From Gammaproteobacteria bacterium UBA3498 (lineage in GTDB: Bacteria; Pseudomonadota; Gammaproteobacteria; Pseudomonadales; Pseudohongiellaceae), in the NCBI GenBank assembly GCA_002377605.1, contig DFQD01000006.1, forward strand, positions 1 through 7,596: 7,596 bases of DNA. Reading direction: 5' to 3'. Below the pieces are notes generated by a model. The model saw only the letters and a program-made list of their open reading frames with translations. It was not told the DNA's origin and searched no databases. Positions 1-6,477 of the stretch are shown here, piece after piece (position 1 is the stretch's first letter; each line of letters opens with the position of its first letter). The position numbers and the translations under genes are program-made.

Positions 1-575
1 CTCCATAAATCTCCATGGATTAGGACTGCATTTTGCGGTGGTATCAGCTGTGACAAATTCGCGGCAATCGATTCCAGGGCAATGAGATCTTGCCTTTCAA
101 TTAAATTCTGATGAAATGCCGAAGAGGCGAGTTTTAAGATTCTATAGTTCGCAAAAAACTCAATACCATCGTCAGTAATTGTATTCACTTGCGTCGTCAA
201 GCCACAATAGTTATTCACGCTAAAGCCAAACTGTGGGCTGGTCTCACTATGAAGTTTCGCAAGACTTTCTCCCAACAATTTCCAAAATGAGTAAGAAATT
301 GGACCCTGCCCTAAATCTTCAATAAGTAGGAAATCTTCTTCAACATGGATCACATCCGGAATCTTTATCGCGTTTCTAGCTGCAAGAGCTTGAAGACCAA
401 TTGCCTCTGCTTGAAACATGCCCTCAGGAGCTGCTGAGTTTTGCTTGAGAAAAACTGTAGTTCCTGAGTCTAAATGAAGACGCATGGAGTTGTTAATACA
501 CCCACCACCAACGAATTCTTGGTGCACCACATTGCCCATGCCTTTTTCTTTCAACCAAACATCGATTCGACTCAT
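1..575 (-). CDS. Fructosamine/ketosamine kinase family protein, partial (C-terminus beyond left edge)
   Basis: The reverse strand reads open from ATG at 575 to the window edge (191 codons plus two bases), with no stop. Family knowledge: these cytoplasmic kinases (FN3K/YniA type, aminoglycoside-phosphotransferase fold) phosphorylate sugar amines such as fructosamines or ribulosamines, which destabilises glycation adducts. Seen here: a glycine-rich N-terminal loop GGGCINN (residues 23-29), a putative ATP-binding lysine in VFLKQN (K44), the helix glutamate in FQAEAIGL (E57), a hinge-like LLIEDLG (83-89), LGESLAKLH (101-109), FGFSVNNYCG (116-125), and the start of the catalytic loop, LIHGDLW (185-191), which contains the expected catalytic Asp. 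The usual length is near 290 residues, so about 100 are missing. No in-frame start lies just upstream. AGAGG sits about 12 bases before the ATG, slightly far for a ribosome site. A TTTACA-16-TACACT promoter-like pair nearly abuts the ATG, but is weak. Substrate is unproven. Confidence 0.9.
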   Translation of the reverse strand, partial: MSRIDVWLKEKGMGNVVHQEFVGGGCINNSMRLHLDSGTTVFLKQNSAAPEGMFQAEAIGLQALAARNAIKIPDVIHVEEDFLLIEDLGQGPISYSFWKLLGESLAKLHSETSPQFGFSVNNYCGLTTQVNTITDDGIEFFANYRILKLASSAFHQNLIERQDLIALESIAANLSQLIPPQNAVLIHGDLW

Positions 576-649
576 GAATTGAGTGTACCTCTTTCTCCGT
601 CGCTGTAAATGGCGCGGATATGAGCTGGTTTGGCCGCTTGTGGACGGGG

Positions 650-655
650 TATAAT
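650..655 (+). promoter_or_regulatory. Candidate -10 box of the MORN-protein gene
   Basis: A perfect TATAAT lies 37 bases before the ATG at 693. The -35 region is poor: TGGTTT at 626-631 would give an 18-base spacer. Transcription would begin near 661-663 and leave a leader of about 30 bases carrying AGG (683-685), seven bases before the start codon. The perfect -10 and sensible leader support it; the weak -35 argues for an activator or a modest promoter. Confidence 0.45.
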
Positions 656-692
656 TGAAAGCTCTGAAGTAGGTGCCTAGATAGGTAATATT

Positions 693-1322
693 ATGAAAAC
701 CACGCTGTTCTCTATGTTTCGCGGAGTTCTGTATACCGTGGGTTTGATGGTATTCACTTTTGCAACTAACATTGCAGCACAATCCCTAAAAGAAGTGACG
801 GAAGAGGAGTGTGTATACGGTGATTGTGATTCGGGTCGTGGCACGCTGGTTTTAAAAACGCCCTGGGGTCCTGGTGAGTATGTTGGAAATTTCAAAGACA
901 GTGAATTCCATGGTTATGGAAGACTCGAAATCCCTATTTCTTTTCTAGCAAAGGAAATCTATGCTGGTAATTGGGTACAAGGCACTCGCGAAGGTCGTGG
1001 TTCCCATTGGAACGGTAAAGGAAAACTTTATATAGGCGAATGGCGCAATAATATGCGTCATGGCCAAGGCTCTTATTTTTTTAACCTCCCTGAATGGAAT
1101 GAAAACGAACACAGCGAATTCTGGTTAAAGGAGAATTTTGAAAACTATACCGGTGGGTTCATTGAAGATCATTATCAAGGTTACGGAACTTATCGCTGGG
1201 CTGATGGCCAGAAATATGTTGGCGGATTCTTTGCGAGTGACAAACATGGAGAAGGAACTTTCTATTACGCCACTGGAACTGCTAGACAGCAGTATTGGCA
1301 ATACGGCGATTTGATCCGCTAA
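693..1322 (+). CDS. Exported MORN-repeat protein
   Basis: This 209-residue protein has a likely signal peptide: K2, a hydrophobic stretch at about 9-25, and a probable cut after A29 (IAA|QS). The mature part holds five MORN repeats of the form Y-x-G-x-aromatic ... G-x-G: 63-80 (YVGNF...GYG), 90-110 (YAGNW...GRG), 113-130 (YIGEW...GQG), 152-170 (YTGGF...GYG) and 175-192 (YVGGF...GEG). The gap between repeats three and four (about 131-151) is acidic and Asn-rich. Cys40 and Cys45 (CVYGDC) sit just after the signal peptide and could form a disulfide in the periplasm. MORN repeats make an elongated beta-hairpin scaffold, known in other proteins for membrane-lipid or protein contacts. No catalytic domain is attached, so the role is unknown; a scaffold or envelope-binding role is inference. 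AGG at 683-685 supports this start. The gene appears to be monocistronic or loosely linked to pdxH, 150 bases downstream. Confidence 0.88.
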   Translation: MKTTLFSMFRGVLYTVGLMVFTFATNIAAQSLKEVTEEECVYGDCDSGRGTLVLKTPWGPGEYVGNFKDSEFHGYGRLEIPISFLAKEIYAGNWVQGTREGRGSHWNGKGKLYIGEWRNNMRHGQGSYFFNLPEWNENEHSEFWLKENFENYTGGFIEDHYQGYGTYRWADGQKYVGGFFASDKHGEGTFYYATGTARQQYWQYGDLIR

Positions 1323-1407
1323 AAACCACTGCGCTCTTCAGGGCTTCGTTAAAATTTAACTCAATTTTCCACTTAATATCGTGTAAGCCCCTTATATTGG
1401 AAAATTT

Positions 1408-1436
1408 TTGCCTATCCCGTCGTTGCTCGCTACATT
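1408..1436 (+). promoter_or_regulatory. Weak candidate promoter for pdxH
   Basis: TTGCCT (1408-1413) and TACATT (1431-1436) are separated by 17 bases, each matching four of six consensus positions. Transcription would start near 1443, giving a leader of about 30 bases that contains the palindrome at 1449-1462. In AT-rich sequence such matches are easy to find by chance. No terminator hairpin is visible after the MORN gene, so read-through from upstream is also possible. Confidence 0.25.
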
Positions 1437-1448
1437 TTCAACAGGATC

Positions 1449-1462
1449 AACTAAATTTAGTT
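1449..1462. repeat. 14-base perfect palindrome before pdxH
   Basis: AACTAAATTTAGTT equals its own reverse complement and ends ten bases before the pdxH ATG. It occupies the space where a Shine-Dalgarno would normally lie, and no good Shine-Dalgarno is present. Its size and dyad symmetry suit a dimeric repressor site, and it would fall just downstream of the proposed transcription start. It is all A/T except two outer C/G pairs, so a chance origin is possible. No regulator can be named. Confidence 0.4.
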
Positions 1463-1472
1463 AGAAAAATTT

Positions 1473-2108
1473 ATGGAATTAGAATCTTTAAGAAGAGAAT
1501 ACTTACACGGCGGATTGAGTCGTGAGGATCTTGCGGATGATCCTCACGATCAGTTTAGTGTGTGGATGCAACAGGCACTAGACTTAAAGATCCACGATCC
1601 AACCGCTATGACTATCGCAACTGTTGGTGCAGATGGTCAGCCAAGTCAGCGGATTGTTCTGTTAAAACATTTCGATAAAGACGGCTTTGTGTTTTACACT
1701 AACTATAGGAGTCGTAAATCCAAAGAATTAGATACTAATGCCAAAATCAGCTTGCACTTTCCTTGGAATGTAATTGATCGACAAGTAAAAATCGGTGGAG
1801 AAGCCTGCAAAATATCGCAAGCAGAATCACTAAAATATTTTATTATGCGCCCAAAGGAAAGCCAGATCGCCGCAGTTGCTTCCAGACAAAGCGATGTGCT
1901 CAGTTCACGTTCTTTTTTATTGAACCAATTTGAATTATTAAAACAAAAATTCAAGGATGGCGAAGTGCCACTACCGGACTATTGGGGTGGCTATAAAATT
2001 GTGGCTTCGGAGGTCGAATTCTGGCAGGGTGGTGCCAATCGACTTCATGATCGGTTTCGCTATTTAAGAGATGGTAATAGCTGGCATATAGATCGGCTTG
2101 CACCTTGA
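1473..2108 (+). CDS. pdxH: Pyridoxamine/pyridoxine 5'-phosphate oxidase
   Basis: PdxH is a cytoplasmic FMN-dependent dimer that oxidises pyridoxine or pyridoxamine 5'-phosphate to pyridoxal 5'-phosphate with O2, the last step of the DXP-dependent B6 route and of salvage. At 211 residues it is close to the E. coli enzyme (218). FMN-contact motifs are present: RIVLLK (60-65), YTNYRSRK (75-82), RQ (103-104) and RQS (138-140). The C-terminal family signature reads EFWQGGANRLHDR (182-194), and the protein ends in the typical WHIDRLAP. With a constant offset of seven from E. coli numbering, the substrate-binding residues Y122, R126, S130, R190 and H192 are all retained, so the enzyme should be active. 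No other in-frame ATG precedes the conserved region, and the start has almost no Shine-Dalgarno, with a palindrome in its place. The neighbours on both sides have unrelated functions. Confidence 0.97.
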   Translation: MELESLRREYLHGGLSREDLADDPHDQFSVWMQQALDLKIHDPTAMTIATVGADGQPSQRIVLLKHFDKDGFVFYTNYRSRKSKELDTNAKISLHFPWNVIDRQVKIGGEACKISQAESLKYFIMRPKESQIAAVASRQSDVLSSRSFLLNQFELLKQKFKDGEVPLPDYWGGYKIVASEVEFWQGGANRLHDRFRYLRDGNSWHIDRLAP

Positions 2109-2242
2109 TCATTACGCCAAAGTGTATTCTCGAGCTTTGACTCTATTGTCACTAATTCCCTATCGTAAGAACGTGATCATCCTTCTGAATTGGTACCATG
2201 CATTCGCTTACTACTTTAGAGTGTTTTTCGAGGAGGTAGGGT

Positions 2243-3502
2243 TTAAGGCTTCCACTTGCTTAGTTTCTTTTTCTCTAAGACTTTTTTTAAGCGCGCGTAT
2301 TGAGGAATACCATTTTTGTATGCAGGGTAGTCTTCACCTTGTATCAGAGGAGTTAAATAGTCTTTTGCTTTGTCCGTAATATGAAAGCCATCGTGAGTGA
2401 TGTAATCACGGGGCATCATTTTTTCTACATTCGCAACATCCGCTAATTTGGCCTCTCCAATTTTCCAGGTATAGCGCTTGCTTTTACCGCGAACGATAAT
2501 GGGCATTACCGCATTCTTTCCCTTTAGTGCGAACTCTACTGCAGCCTTGCCTACTGCATAAGCTTGCTCCACATCGGTTTTTGATGCGATATGGCGTGCG
2601 GCCCGCTGTAAATAATCTGCTACAGCCCAGTGATACTTGTATCCCAATTCGTCTTTGATCATGTTGGCAATAAAAGGAGCGACTCCGCCAAGCTGAGCGT
2701 GTCCAAATGCATCTTTGCTCCCAGACTCTGCCAGAAAATTACCATCTCTATTTTGTGCACCTTCGGAAACCACGATTGCGCAGTAACCATATTTGTTTAC
2801 ACAACTTCTTACTTTGCGTAGAAACTTATTTTGATTGAATGGAACTTCTGGAAAAAGAATGATGTGTGGTGCATCGCCAGCTTGTTCTGATGCTAAGCCT
2901 GCAGCGCCGGCAATCCATCCAGCATGACGACCCATGACTTCCATAACGAAAACTTTTGTTGAGCTTTCACACATTGAGGCTACATCTAAACCAGCTTCAC
3001 GAATCGAAACAGCAACATACTTCGCCACCGAGCCAAAGCCGGGACAGTTATCGGTAATCGGTAAATCGTTATCCACTGTTTTTGGTATTCCAATACAGGT
3101 AATCGGAAATCCCATGTCTAGGCTGAGTTGTGAAACTTTGTTGACAGTGTCTTGCGAATCGCCACCACCATTATAAAGAAAGTAACGGATATTGTGAGCA
3201 CGAAAAACATCCATTAAGCGCTGGTATTCGCGTTGATTTTCTGAGAATGACTTGAGTTTGTAGCGACAAGATCCAAATGCACCGGCCGGAGTAGAACGCA
3301 ATGAGGTAATAGATCGACTAGACTCTTTATTAGTATCGATTAAATCTTCATTTAAAGCACCAACTATTCCGTTAAGTCCAGCGTATACTTTGCCAATCTT
3401 GTCACGATTTTGTCTGGCAGTTTCAATCACTCCGCAGGCGCTGGCATTAATAACTGAAGTGACTCCGCCAGACTGGGCGTAGAAAAGATTGGCTTTACTC
3501 AT
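2243..3502 (-). CDS. pfp: Pyrophosphate-dependent 6-phosphofructokinase (PPi-PFK)
   Basis: The enzyme transfers phosphate between PPi and fructose 6-phosphate to give fructose 1,6-bisphosphate. PPi-type enzymes are reversible and can serve glycolysis or gluconeogenesis in the cytoplasm. At 419 residues it is longer than ATP-PfkA (about 320). Visible motifs are AQSGGVTSVIN (9-19) for the phosphoryl donor, NGGGDSQDT (111-119), PKTVDND (140-146) with catalytic D144, MGRHAGW (190-196) for sugar phosphate, SEGA (246-249) and YLQRAARH (297-304). D115 aligns with the Gly104 position and K141 with the Gly124 position of E. coli ATP-PFK; Asp plus Lys at these two sites is the recognised mark of PPi use. 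The frame stays open 49 codons further upstream, but that part resembles no PFK N-terminus and crosses the ubiX start, so the ATG at 3502 (MSKANLFYAQSGG) is chosen despite a poor Shine-Dalgarno. PPi specificity is inferred, not shown. Confidence 0.93.
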   Translation of the reverse strand: MSKANLFYAQSGGVTSVINASACGVIETARQNRDKIGKVYAGLNGIVGALNEDLIDTNKESSRSITSLRSTPAGAFGSCRYKLKSFSENQREYQRLMDVFRAHNIRYFLYNGGGDSQDTVNKVSQLSLDMGFPITCIGIPKTVDNDLPITDNCPGFGSVAKYVAVSIREAGLDVASMCESSTKVFVMEVMGRHAGWIAGAAGLASEQAGDAPHIILFPEVPFNQNKFLRKVRSCVNKYGYCAIVVSEGAQNRDGNFLAESGSKDAFGHAQLGGVAPFIANMIKDELGYKYHWAVADYLQRAARHIASKTDVEQAYAVGKAAVEFALKGKNAVMPIIVRGKSKRYTWKIGEAKLADVANVEKMMPRDYITHDGFHITDKAKDYLTPLIQGEDYPAYKNGIPQYARLKKVLEKKKLSKWKP

Positions 3503-3553
3503 GGTGGTTAAATCGCTACAGCTGGAAATAAAGCGACATCTTACTAGGCCATG

Positions 3554-3578
3554 CTGGCGCTTGCCAGTGGACACGTGT
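3554..3578. repeat. Two short inverted repeats in the divergent pfp-ubiX region
   Basis: CTGGC (3554-3558) and GCCAG (3563-3567) form a perfect five-base dyad around GCTT, and the eight-base palindrome ACACGTGT lies at 3571-3578. Both fall inside the 116-base divergent region and overlap the -35 and spacer of the proposed ubiX promoter. They could be operator half-sites, but both are short enough to arise by chance. Confidence 0.25.
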
Positions 3579-3589
3579 GATGCAACAAT
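3561..3589 (+). promoter_or_regulatory. Candidate extended -10 promoter for ubiX
   Basis: TTGCCA (3561-3566, five of six matches to the -35 consensus) and AACAAT (3584-3589, four of six) are spaced by exactly 17 bases, and TG at 3581-3582 gives the extended -10 form TGnAACAAT. Transcription would start near 3596, about 23 bases before the ubiX ATG at 3619. The spacing and extended element make this the most complete promoter in the window, though the -10 lacks the first T. Confidence 0.4.
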
Positions 3590-3618
3590 CGGTTCCCCAT
3601 TTTTTTTAGTACGGATGA

Positions 3619-4194
3619 ATGCAGTTAATAATAGGCATGTCAGGAGCAAGCGGTGTTATCTACGGAATTCGCCTGCTCGAAATACTTAAATCAGAACCAG
3701 AAATCGAAACTCATCTGGTGATGTCTGAATCTGCCAAAATGAATATAGCCTTGGAGACAAACTGGAACGCCAGTGATGTAAAAGCTCTGGCTGATCATGT
3801 GCATTCCAACAAAGATATTGCTGCTAAAATCGCCAGTGGTTCATTTCGGACCGCAGGAATGATAGTTGCTCCTTGCTCAATTAAGACCTTATCAGCAATT
3901 GCTAATTCCTATGCTGATTCACTATTGGTTCGAGCTGCTGATGTTGTGCTCAAGGAACAGCGGCTCCTGGTGTTACTTCCTCGAGAAACACCTCTCCACA
4001 TCGGACATTGTGAGCTATTAATGAAAGCCAGCCAGATCGGAGCGGTGATTGCTCCTCCTATGCCTGCACATTACATCAAACCCCAATCTGTCGATGATCT
4101 GGTTGACCATCATGTCGGACGAGTTTTGGACTTATTTGATATCGATCCAGGCTTGGTAAAACGCTGGCAGGGTTCTCGCGCTAAAAGTAATTAA
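3619..4194 (+). CDS. ubiX: UbiX flavin prenyltransferase
   Basis: UbiX joins dimethylallyl monophosphate to reduced FMN, making the prenylated FMN cofactor used by the UbiD decarboxylase in ubiquinone synthesis (some UbiX proteins instead serve other UbiD-family enzymes). It is a soluble cytoplasmic flavoprotein forming dodecamers. The 191 residues carry GMSGASGVIYG (6-16), SGSFRTAGMIVAPCSIKTL (73-91), LKEQRLLVLLPRETP (111-125) and VGRVLDLF (166-173). With a constant offset of 17 from Pseudomonas aeruginosa UbiX, R105, K112, R122, E123, Y152 and R168 match its active-site residues, and S11 lies in the GASG loop, so the enzyme should be functional. PAHY (149-152) replaces the more usual PAFY but keeps the tyrosine. 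The start at 3619 leaves the family-typical few residues before GASG. An overlapping ATG four bases earlier is out of frame. It is divergent from pfp and 101 bases upstream of the peptidase gene. Confidence 0.97.
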   Translation: MQLIIGMSGASGVIYGIRLLEILKSEPEIETHLVMSESAKMNIALETNWNASDVKALADHVHSNKDIAAKIASGSFRTAGMIVAPCSIKTLSAIANSYADSLLVRAADVVLKEQRLLVLLPRETPLHIGHCELLMKASQIGAVIAPPMPAHYIKPQSVDDLVDHHVGRVLDLFDIDPGLVKRWQGSRAKSN

Positions 4195-4282
4195 CCCGAT
4201 GACTGTAGACAGCAGCTTGCAGCACTTTTATTCTGGCGCAATTCCATTAGGTATTGAGCCAATTTAAAAAGCTCTAAAAGTT

Positions 4283-4288
4283 AGCAGG
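4283..4288 (+). promoter_or_regulatory. Ribosome binding site that decides the M20 peptidase start
   Basis: AGCAGG lies one base before an ATG at 4290 but seven bases before the next in-frame ATG at 4296. The second spacing is normal and the first is too tight, so translation most likely begins at 4296. The two choices differ by only two residues, and both leave an intact signal peptide. Confidence 0.6.
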
Positions 4289-4295
4289 TATGTCC

Positions 4296-5708
4296 ATGAA
4301 TATTCGATCTCGCCTTACTTTTATATCAGCCATCCCACTATTATCCATTTCCACTGCATTTGCACAGGTAAGTGAGCCAGATTGGGGTGCAGTTGAAATT
4401 GAGACCTTAGAGCATTTCCGCACCTTGTTGCAGTTCGATACTAGTGACCCGCCTGGGCGGGAACTTCCAGCAGCGGAATACCTGCGTGATGTTTTGGAGG
4501 CAGAAGGTATTCCAGTTGAAATGCTCTATAACAATCCAGAGCGACCAAACGTATTGGCGCGACTCAAGGGTAATGGTAGTAAAGAACCTTTACTCATGAT
4601 GGCTCACACAGACGTGGTAAACGTCGATCCAGAAAAATGGATATTTCCACCATTCAGCGCAACCGTTGACGATGGCTATGTCTACGGTAGAGGTGCAGTA
4701 GATGATAAAGACAATTTGGCTGCGGCTTTAATGGTAATGCTTGAGTTAAAAAGACAAAACGTTGAACTGGATCGTGATGTAATTTTCCTCGCAGAATCTG
4801 GCGAAGAAGGTGCGGTCGAGTTTGGTATCGATTTCATGGTTAAGGAACACTTCAATAAGATAGCTGCCGAATTCTGTCTCGCAGAGGGAGGATCAGTCGC
4901 CAGGGTAAATCGCGAAGTACAATATGCGGGTGTGCAAACAGTGGAGAAGATTCCTTATCGCGTTGAATTAGTGGCGACTGGGGTTGCAGGACATGGTTCA
5001 GTGCCATTGCAAACCAATTCAGTAGTCCGATTGGCGAGAGCGGTAGCCAATATAGCCGAATGGCGCACACCGATTAGGCTCAACGAAACAACGGCCGCCT
5101 ATTTTGAAAGGCTCTCTTCAATCTCGCCTTCTGATGCTTCTGAGCGCTATTTGAATGTATTAGACCCAGGTCGTGCAAGTGAATCTGATGAATACTTCCT
5201 TGCTAATGAGCCGCGACATGCATCTATGTTGAGAAGTTCTCTATCGCCTAACATTTTTGATGCCGGTTATCGGATTAATGTAATTCCTTCGGAAGCCCGA
5301 GCCAGCGTAGATTTCCGCGCGTTACCCGATGAAAACATTCCTGATTTTCTTAATCAGATTCGCGCCGTAGTTAATGACGACGCAGTTGAAGTTAGTTTGG
5401 GCAATCGCAATACCCGTCCCAGAGGCCAGGCTAGTCTCAATACTGAGGCATTTGCTGCCATTGAAGCTGGTGTTTATAAACACTATGGCGTTATTACTTT
5501 GCCGACTATGAGTACTGGCGCCACAGACATGGCTTATTTGCGTAATCGCGGCATTCAGTGTTATGGGATTGGCCCTGCAATAGATCGGGAAGACGCCGCA
5601 TTGGGGTTTGGTGCCCATAGTGACCAGGAAAGAATTCTTATTAGCGAGTTACATCGATTTGTGCGTTTTAACTGGGATGTGGTAATCGATATAGCAGCCA
5701 CCGAATAA
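4296..5708 (+). CDS. Exported M20 family zinc metallopeptidase (carboxypeptidase-like)
   Basis: M20 enzymes use two zinc ions to cleave peptides or N-acyl amino acids. From the ATG at 4296 the protein has 470 residues with a signal peptide at about 1-23 (R4/R6, hydrophobic core, STAFA|Q), so it should act in the periplasm or outside. Expected metal and catalytic residues are all present: AHTDVV (H104 zinc, D106 catalytic support), GRGAVDDKDN (bridging D136), ESGEEG (E170 base, E171 zinc), LAEGGS (E197 zinc) and GFGAHSDQE (H441 zinc). GVAGHGSVP (H233) belongs to the lid/dimerisation domain, around 214-360, whose histidine completes the active site of the partner subunit in related enzymes. E197 is the Asp/Glu-variable zinc ligand. 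The overall pattern resembles carboxypeptidase S/PM20D1-like members; the substrate is unknown. No terminator is seen between ubiX and this gene, so co-transcription is possible. Confidence 0.92.
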   Translation: MNIRSRLTFISAIPLLSISTAFAQVSEPDWGAVEIETLEHFRTLLQFDTSDPPGRELPAAEYLRDVLEAEGIPVEMLYNNPERPNVLARLKGNGSKEPLLMMAHTDVVNVDPEKWIFPPFSATVDDGYVYGRGAVDDKDNLAAALMVMLELKRQNVELDRDVIFLAESGEEGAVEFGIDFMVKEHFNKIAAEFCLAEGGSVARVNREVQYAGVQTVEKIPYRVELVATGVAGHGSVPLQTNSVVRLARAVANIAEWRTPIRLNETTAAYFERLSSISPSDASERYLNVLDPGRASESDEYFLANEPRHASMLRSSLSPNIFDAGYRINVIPSEARASVDFRALPDENIPDFLNQIRAVVNDDAVEVSLGNRNTRPRGQASLNTEAFAAIEAGVYKHYGVITLPTMSTGATDMAYLRNRGIQCYGIGPAIDREDAALGFGAHSDQERILISELHRFVRFNWDVVIDIAATE

Positions 5709-5768
5709 CAGGGCCCTATTTCACTATTATTGCCTTCTTGCTTTCTATGGTTAGCCTTGGCATTTACT

Positions 5769-5809
5769 TTCGTAATTTCCACAATCTTTATATTAAAGAA
5801 ATAAACGAA
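5769..5809. terminator. AT-rich imperfect hairpin between convergent genes
   Basis: TTCGT (5769-5773) pairs with ACGAA (5805-5809), ATTT (5775-5778) with AAAT (5799-5802), and CTTTA (5786-5790) with TAAAG (5794-5798) around a three-base loop; seven bases bulge on the left arm. It lies between the ends of the peptidase gene and the TIGR02444 gene, where a shared terminator would be expected. The stem is AT-rich and no long T run follows on either strand, so it is not a typical intrinsic terminator. Confidence 0.25.
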
Positions 5810-5863
5810 TCGTGAGATTGCTTCGAAATCTGAGTTGGCAGGCGAGTAAGTACAATATTAATT

Positions 5864-6385
5864 CTATTTGACATCAGCAGAATCTTTCGCTGCTTTTATT
5901 AGGGTTTCTAGTAGTGCGTTGATTTCTCCATCTTTTTCTATTTTGTACGTTTGGAGAAGTTTAGTTATAAGACTGTTAGCACGGGCGTTACTAAACTCCG
6001 TTTTGGTTTCAAGCAAATTCTGCAAATTGCTTTCTATAAATTCCTGGTGAATTTTTTCTGCAGCTAGCTCGTCCATCTTTATACGTTCTCGCAAGACGAA
6101 AAATTGATTTTCCTGGGAATATGGCGAACTTTCTAATTTCATCCATTTACGCACTTCTCTTAAAGGTTGAATAACCTGAGACTTCCATTGATTAGAAAAG
6201 TCCAAGATCTTTTCCCAGGTTTCTTCAGGCAGTTCTCTTTCGAAATGAGCACACCAACAGCAAAAGAGTAAAAGATTTACATCTAGCCGATACTCATCTT
6301 GCAAACGTAAACAAACAGAGGCGATACCTTCTCTGTTATATAATTGATTGGAGAAATCCCATAAACTGGTCGATTGCATAGTCAT
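5864..6385 (-). CDS. TIGR02444 family protein (DUF2390), function unknown
   Basis: The 173-residue protein is recognised by its N-terminal block: LWDFSNQLYNREG (8-20), VCLRLQDEYRLDVNLLLFCCW (24-44, with the central LDVNLLLF), then a tryptophan (W67) and VIQPLREVRKWMK (71-83). This matches the TIGR02444/DUF2390 family, small cytoplasmic proteins found mainly in Gammaproteobacteria, with no established function. The C-terminal half (about 95-170) is charged, rich in Lys, Glu and Leu, and likely helical. There is no signal peptide. Three cysteines or near neighbours (C42, C43, C45) fall in the FCCWC segment, but these are hydrophobic-core positions in the family rather than an obvious metal site. 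A second in-frame ATG lies two codons in; neither has a clear Shine-Dalgarno (AGGGGG is about 20 bases upstream of the first). The gene ends in TAG and is divergent from mpl across a 92-base gap. Confidence 0.88.
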   Translation of the reverse strand: MTMQSTSLWDFSNQLYNREGIASVCLRLQDEYRLDVNLLLFCCWCAHFERELPEETWEKILDFSNQWKSQVIQPLREVRKWMKLESSPYSQENQFFVLRERIKMDELAAEKIHQEFIESNLQNLLETKTEFSNARANSLITKLLQTYKIEKDGEINALLETLIKAAKDSADVK

Positions 6386-6477
6386 GGCAGTAATTTTGAG
6401 CTTAACCCCCTAATGCTATCGAAGATTTACTCCCTAAACATCTTTCAACTTCAGCCATCTGCAGAGCGGTTGAGCTA

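Noticed and set aside
677..895. Minus-strand open frame antisense to the MORN gene start
   Set aside because: It lies opposite a well-supported coding region and has no motif or ribosome site.
1295..1525. Plus-strand open frame bridging the MORN gene and pdxH
   Set aside because: It overlaps the ends of two clear genes in another frame and shows no recognisable motif.
2106..2181. Two copies of TGATCAT (2106-2112 and 2175-2181) in the pdxH-pfp gap
   Set aside because: They are seven-base matches around a common six-base palindrome, unevenly placed, and one overlaps the pdxH stop; chance is sufficient.
2109..2242. Terminator between convergent pdxH and pfp
   Set aside because: The best stem is CAAAG/CTTTG with a 12-base loop and no T tract, too weak to call.
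2098..2379. Plus-strand open frame after pdxH
   Set aside because: Its second half is antisense to the phosphofructokinase C-terminus and its sequence looks like non-coding translation; it has no good ribosome site.
3503..3649. Open frame extending the phosphofructokinase by 49 residues at its N-terminus
   Set aside because: The extra residues resemble no PFK, are rich in Cys, Arg and Ser, and would overlap the ubiX start on the other strand; the ATG at 3502 matches the family N-terminus.
5710..5717. AGGGCCCT palindrome just after the peptidase stop codon, as a terminator
   Set aside because: An eight-base palindrome with no loop cannot form a stable hairpin, and no T run follows.
6386..6477. 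Promoters in the TIGR02444-mpl divergent gap
   Set aside because: TTGAGC and TTGAAA occur as -35-like boxes, but neither has a matching -10 at 16-18 bases.
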